This document shows, piece by piece, positions 61,798-64,000 of a stretch of DNA of 64,000 nucleotides. This DNA is from Aliikangiella maris. Its GTDB lineage: Bacteria; Pseudomonadota; Gammaproteobacteria; Enterobacterales; Kangiellaceae. The DNA is taken from positions 62,001 through 126,000 of the forward strand of contig NZ_JBFDAH010000006.1 in the NCBI RefSeq assembly GCF_040719265.1, given 5' to 3'. Under the pieces are notes generated by a model, which ran no database searches, was not told where the DNA came from, and worked only from the letters and a program-made list of their open reading frames with translations. Positions within the stretch are counted from its first letter, which is position 1. The number at the start of each line of letters is the position of its first letter. The translations under genes were made by a program, and so were the position numbers.

Positions 61798-62152
61798 ATT
61801 TTATTGACTACCTGATTAGCTGAAACAGAAACTTCTTTTGCTACTACGATCGCACCAATAGACTGGAGCATCATTTCTGTTTAACTTATAAGTTTAATTT
61901 GAGTCTATTTTTTATATCTGCTTTTAAAATCAGTTTTTTTACATCAGTTTTTAAAGTCTGTTTTCATCTATTGGTTATTGTAAATTTAACTATCTGTCAC
62001 AGGTGAAGCCAAACAGGTTTGAAATTTTTTCAGCTTATTTTTACTATTGCTAATCAAAATTACAACACCCAATGCGCCACGAAAACACAATGCAGCTTCA
62101 ATACCTCAAGATAAAAGTCAGTCGTCCATTGAGTGATTAACTTGCAGTCCTA
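61798..62152 (-). other. 355-nt gene-free spacer between nuoC and nuoD
   Basis: Unlike the tight or overlapping junctions elsewhere in the operon, this spacer holds no supported gene. It contains AT-rich imperfect repeats (around 61910-61970, CAG/CTG-spaced A/T runs), a 12-bp perfect palindrome AACTTATAAGTT (61883-61894), and an 8-bp inverted repeat AAACAGAA/TTCTGTTT just before nuoD enclosing a further partial palindrome. An internal promoter or RNA element is possible; I cannot identify one. Confidence 0.6.
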
Positions 62153-62794
62153 TTAACTTTGACGAATAACTTTAGGTACCAATATTCGCTCTTCTATTGA
62201 TACGGGCTCGTAAATACATTGCTTTTTTTCTTCATCGTAGCGCATTTCAAGATTACCCACGACCGGAAAATCCTTTCGAAATGGATGACCAATAAAACCA
62301 TAATCAGTGAGTATTCTTCTAAGATCAGGATGCCCCTCAAATAACAAACCAAATAAATCAAATGCTTCTCGTTCAAACCAGTCTGCACAATTCCAAATTT
62401 GAATAACACTCGGAATCATTAAACTGTCTTCTTCTACGAAAACTTTCACACGCAACCGCTGGTTTAAGGTAATTGAAAGCAAATGGTAAACCACTGCAAA
62501 TCGCGGTTTTTCCCATTGATTGGTTTTTTTTCGACTTTTTCGTCCCCGACCAAACCCACTGGAAGAGGCCATTCTGGTTGACCATTCATCTTGCCCATAA
62601 GTTAAGTAATCAACCGCACACAGGTCGCTTAACTGTTCAAACTGAAATTCATCTTTATCTCTAAGTAGCTTGGCAATTTCTAATAAGCTTTCTTTTGCAA
62701 TTTCCAGCGTTAATTCGCCAACATGTTCGGTTAAAGAAAGAATCTGTTCACCAAGTATATCGGATAAAGCTTGTTGTAATTTGTCAATTCCCAT
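62153..62794 (-). CDS. nuoC: NADH-quinone oxidoreductase subunit C
   Basis: A 213-aa subunit homologous to the 30-kDa protein of complex I. FAVVYHLLSITLNQRLRVK, DWFEREAFDLFGLLFEGHPDLRR and the GHPFRKDFPV motif are family signatures. A Ser/Gly/Arg-rich insert (about residues 82-102) precedes the conserved core. The ATG at 62794 has an AGAG-type site overlapping the nuoB stop; a TTG at 62821 would overlap nuoB. Confidence 0.96.
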   Translation of the reverse strand: MGIDKLQQALSDILGEQILSLTEHVGELTLEIAKESLLEIAKLLRDKDEFQFEQLSDLCAVDYLTYGQDEWSTRMASSSGFGRGRKSRKKTNQWEKPRFAVVYHLLSITLNQRLRVKVFVEEDSLMIPSVIQIWNCADWFEREAFDLFGLLFEGHPDLRRILTDYGFIGHPFRKDFPVVGNLEMRYDEEKKQCIYEPVSIEERILVPKVIRQS

Positions 62795-62804
62795 AATGTC
62801 TACT

Positions 62805-63320
62805 CTAGACTTGTCGAGCAATTGTATTGGTTCGTTTTATTTTCTTTTGTAATTGAATAACGCCGTACATTAACGCTTCTGCTGTAGGAGGACAACCCGG
62901 TACATATATATCAACTGGGACGATACGATCGCAGCCTCTGACAACGGAATAAGAATAGTGGTAATAACCGCCACCATTAGCACAAGAGCCCATAGAAATA
63001 ACCCATTTAGGTTCTGGCATCTGGTCATATACCCGGCGGAGTGCGGGTGCCATTTTATTGGTCAGTGTGCCCGCAACAATCATCACATCAGACTGTCGTG
63101 GACTGGGTCTAAAAACAACACCAAAGCGGTCAAAATCATAGCGAGACGCACCTGCTTGCATCATTTCAACAGCACAACAGGCAAGCCCAAATGTCATCGG
63201 CCACATTGAACCAGTTCGCGCCCAATTGACTAGCGTATCAATGCCGGTAACCAGATAACCTTTACCTGCTTGTTGCACACCAGAGCCTTCAACAGCGGGC
63301 AGATTTTGTTCTACTCCCAT
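62805..63320 (-). CDS. nuoB: NADH-quinone oxidoreductase subunit B
   Basis: A 171-aa subunit carrying cluster N2, the last electron carrier before quinone. The ligands are the adjacent cysteines in GLACCAVEMM, then GSCANGGGY and VPGCPPTAEAL. The ATG at 63320 has AAAGGAG 7 nt upstream, so it is chosen over the ATG at 63341. It overlaps the end of nuoA by 10 nt. Confidence 0.98.
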   Translation of the reverse strand: MGVEQNLPAVEGSGVQQAGKGYLVTGIDTLVNWARTGSMWPMTFGLACCAVEMMQAGASRYDFDRFGVVFRPSPRQSDVMIVAGTLTNKMAPALRRVYDQMPEPKWVISMGSCANGGGYYHYSYSVVRGCDRIVPVDIYVPGCPPTAEALMYGVIQLQKKIKRTNTIARQV

Positions 63321-63667
63321 TCCAATGCTCCTTTTTTCCATTCATAAATGAATCCGACAACCAGTAGTCCTAAAAAGACGCCCATTGCACCAATTGCAAA
63401 CCAGTCGAGTTCCTGAAATACAACCGCCCAAGGAAAAAGAAACGCGACTTCAAGATCAAATATTATAAATAGAATAGCAACCAGATAAAAACGAACATCG
63501 AATTTATGACGGGCGTCTTCAAATGCATCAAAGCCACATTCAAATGGCAGCAGTTTATCTTCAACTTCTTTTCTTGGTGCAGCGAAATAACCAGCAAGCT
63601 CAAGAAAGGCACCAAGTCCCAGACCGATAGCGATAAATACCAAAATAGGTAAATAATTTTCTAACAT
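63311..63667 (-). CDS. nuoA: NADH-quinone oxidoreductase subunit A
   Basis: A 118-aa membrane subunit with three helices. KLLPFECGFDAFEDARHKFDV is the conserved loop, whose Cys lies near the quinone site, followed by FYLVAILFIIFDLEVAFLFPW. GGGG 6 nt upstream supports the ATG. It is the first gene of the nuo operon. Confidence 0.98.
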   Translation of the reverse strand: MLENYLPILVFIAIGLGLGAFLELAGYFAAPRKEVEDKLLPFECGFDAFEDARHKFDVRFYLVAILFIIFDLEVAFLFPWAVVFQELDWFAIGAMGVFLGLLVVGFIYEWKKGALEWE

Positions 63668-64000
63668 GTCGAACCCCAGATAGATGTATGCGCTTTGCCG
63701 CCCTTTTTAAAAGACTTTGATCAAAATAGCAAGCACCTGCACTGATTTATATCAACAAGAGTACAGATCCCGAACTCGTTAATCTCATTGATTGATAGTG
63801 TTATCAGAAGATATTGATTTAAATAAGCTTTCTTCTCTTATTTTATATAGGCTAAGATTCAAAAAATAGCGAGTTCAATCGGGCTTTAATTCAATATAGG
63901 CGATAAAGTTAACCCCAATCAAGTGATGCATATTGCACCGCAAAGTTATCTTGATATTTATTTCTTATTGAGAACAGTCCAAGCAATTATTGATAAACTG
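63668..64000. other. Upstream region of the nuo operon; no gene seen
   Basis: The 333 nt to the right edge contain no supported gene and no tRNA; the tRNA-Leu and secG often found upstream of nuoA are not in this stretch. The part nearest nuoA holds the candidate FNR box and a TTTTGATCAAA palindrome (63715-63725). The rest is AT-rich. Confidence 0.6.
63742..63755. promoter_or_regulatory. Candidate FNR/Anr box upstream of nuoA
   Basis: CTGAT-TTAT-ATCAA matches the FNR-family consensus TTGAT-N4-ATCAA at nine of ten defined positions. Its centre is about 81 nt upstream of the nuoA ATG. Control of nuo by FNR-type regulators is known in E. coli; here it is inferred from the site alone. Confidence 0.55.

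Noticed and set aside
61986..62090. 34-codon TTG-started frame in the nuoC-nuoD spacer
   Set aside because: Short, no family resemblance, ribosome site too far from the start; kept only as part of the spacer observation.
63668..64000. Possible tRNA-Leu or secG upstream of nuoA
   Set aside because: Looked for because this is a common arrangement; no cloverleaf or SecG-like frame was found on either strand.

Overview
The window is an AT-rich bacterial chromosome segment of housekeeping type. Several gene neighbourhoods are those of Gammaproteobacteria: lptD-surA-pdxA-rsmA divergent from amgK-murU-djlA, rpsU-yqeY-dnaG-rpoD, tRNA-fMet/rimP-nusA-infB-rbfA-truB, and a complete nuoA-N operon encoding complex I with separate nuoC and nuoD. 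No rRNA is present, so genus cannot be fixed. A low-GC marine gammaproteobacterium (Kangiella/Aliikangiella-like or a relative) would fit, but this is inference.

Layout. 1-2.3 kb: GspB (cut by the left edge) and GspA/ExeA, minus strand. 2.4-9.3 kb: a DUF4870-like membrane protein, cca, a small unknown protein, a sigma-54 activator, Dps, uppP with a small membrane protein, and a MidA-like methyltransferase. 9.7-14.1 kb: folate genes (pteridine reductase-like SDR, folK, folB), plsY, a TraB/GumN protein and tsaD. 14.3-19.5 kb: the macromolecular-synthesis cluster rpsU-yqeY-dnaG-rpoD with readable promoters and a clear terminator after rpoD. 19.6-22.6 kb: a GAF-GAF-GGDEF-EAL c-di-GMP enzyme and a His-rich lipoprotein. 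22.7-23.6 kb: a decayed IS630-family insertion. 23.7-33.7 kb: outer-membrane biogenesis (rsmA, pdxA, surA, lptD), peptidoglycan recycling (amgK, murU), djlA, a PagL-like lipid A deacylase and dimeric dUTPase. 33.7-36.0 kb: an MFS transporter and a 2-hydroxyacid dehydrogenase. 36-43 kb: truB, rbfA, infB, nusA, rimP, two intrinsic terminators and initiator tRNA. 43.1-48.8 kb: a very large propeller/PAS/degenerate GGDEF-EAL sensor and an MscS channel. 48.9-63.7 kb: nuoN-nuoA, all on the minus strand, with a 355-nt gene-free gap between nuoC and nuoD and a candidate FNR box upstream of nuoA.

I did not find a convincing new multi-gene system. The best leads are the large c-di-GMP-type sensor whose two output domains are both degenerate, sitting between initiator tRNA and nuo; the terminator pair in the rimP-nusA leader; the gap inside the nuo operon; the IS630 transposase with an A8 frameshift site and an in-frame TGA; and several short tandem repeats in intergenic DNA. 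Where a strong Shine-Dalgarno or family alignment supported it, I moved gene starts inward from the longest open frame and say so in the entry.
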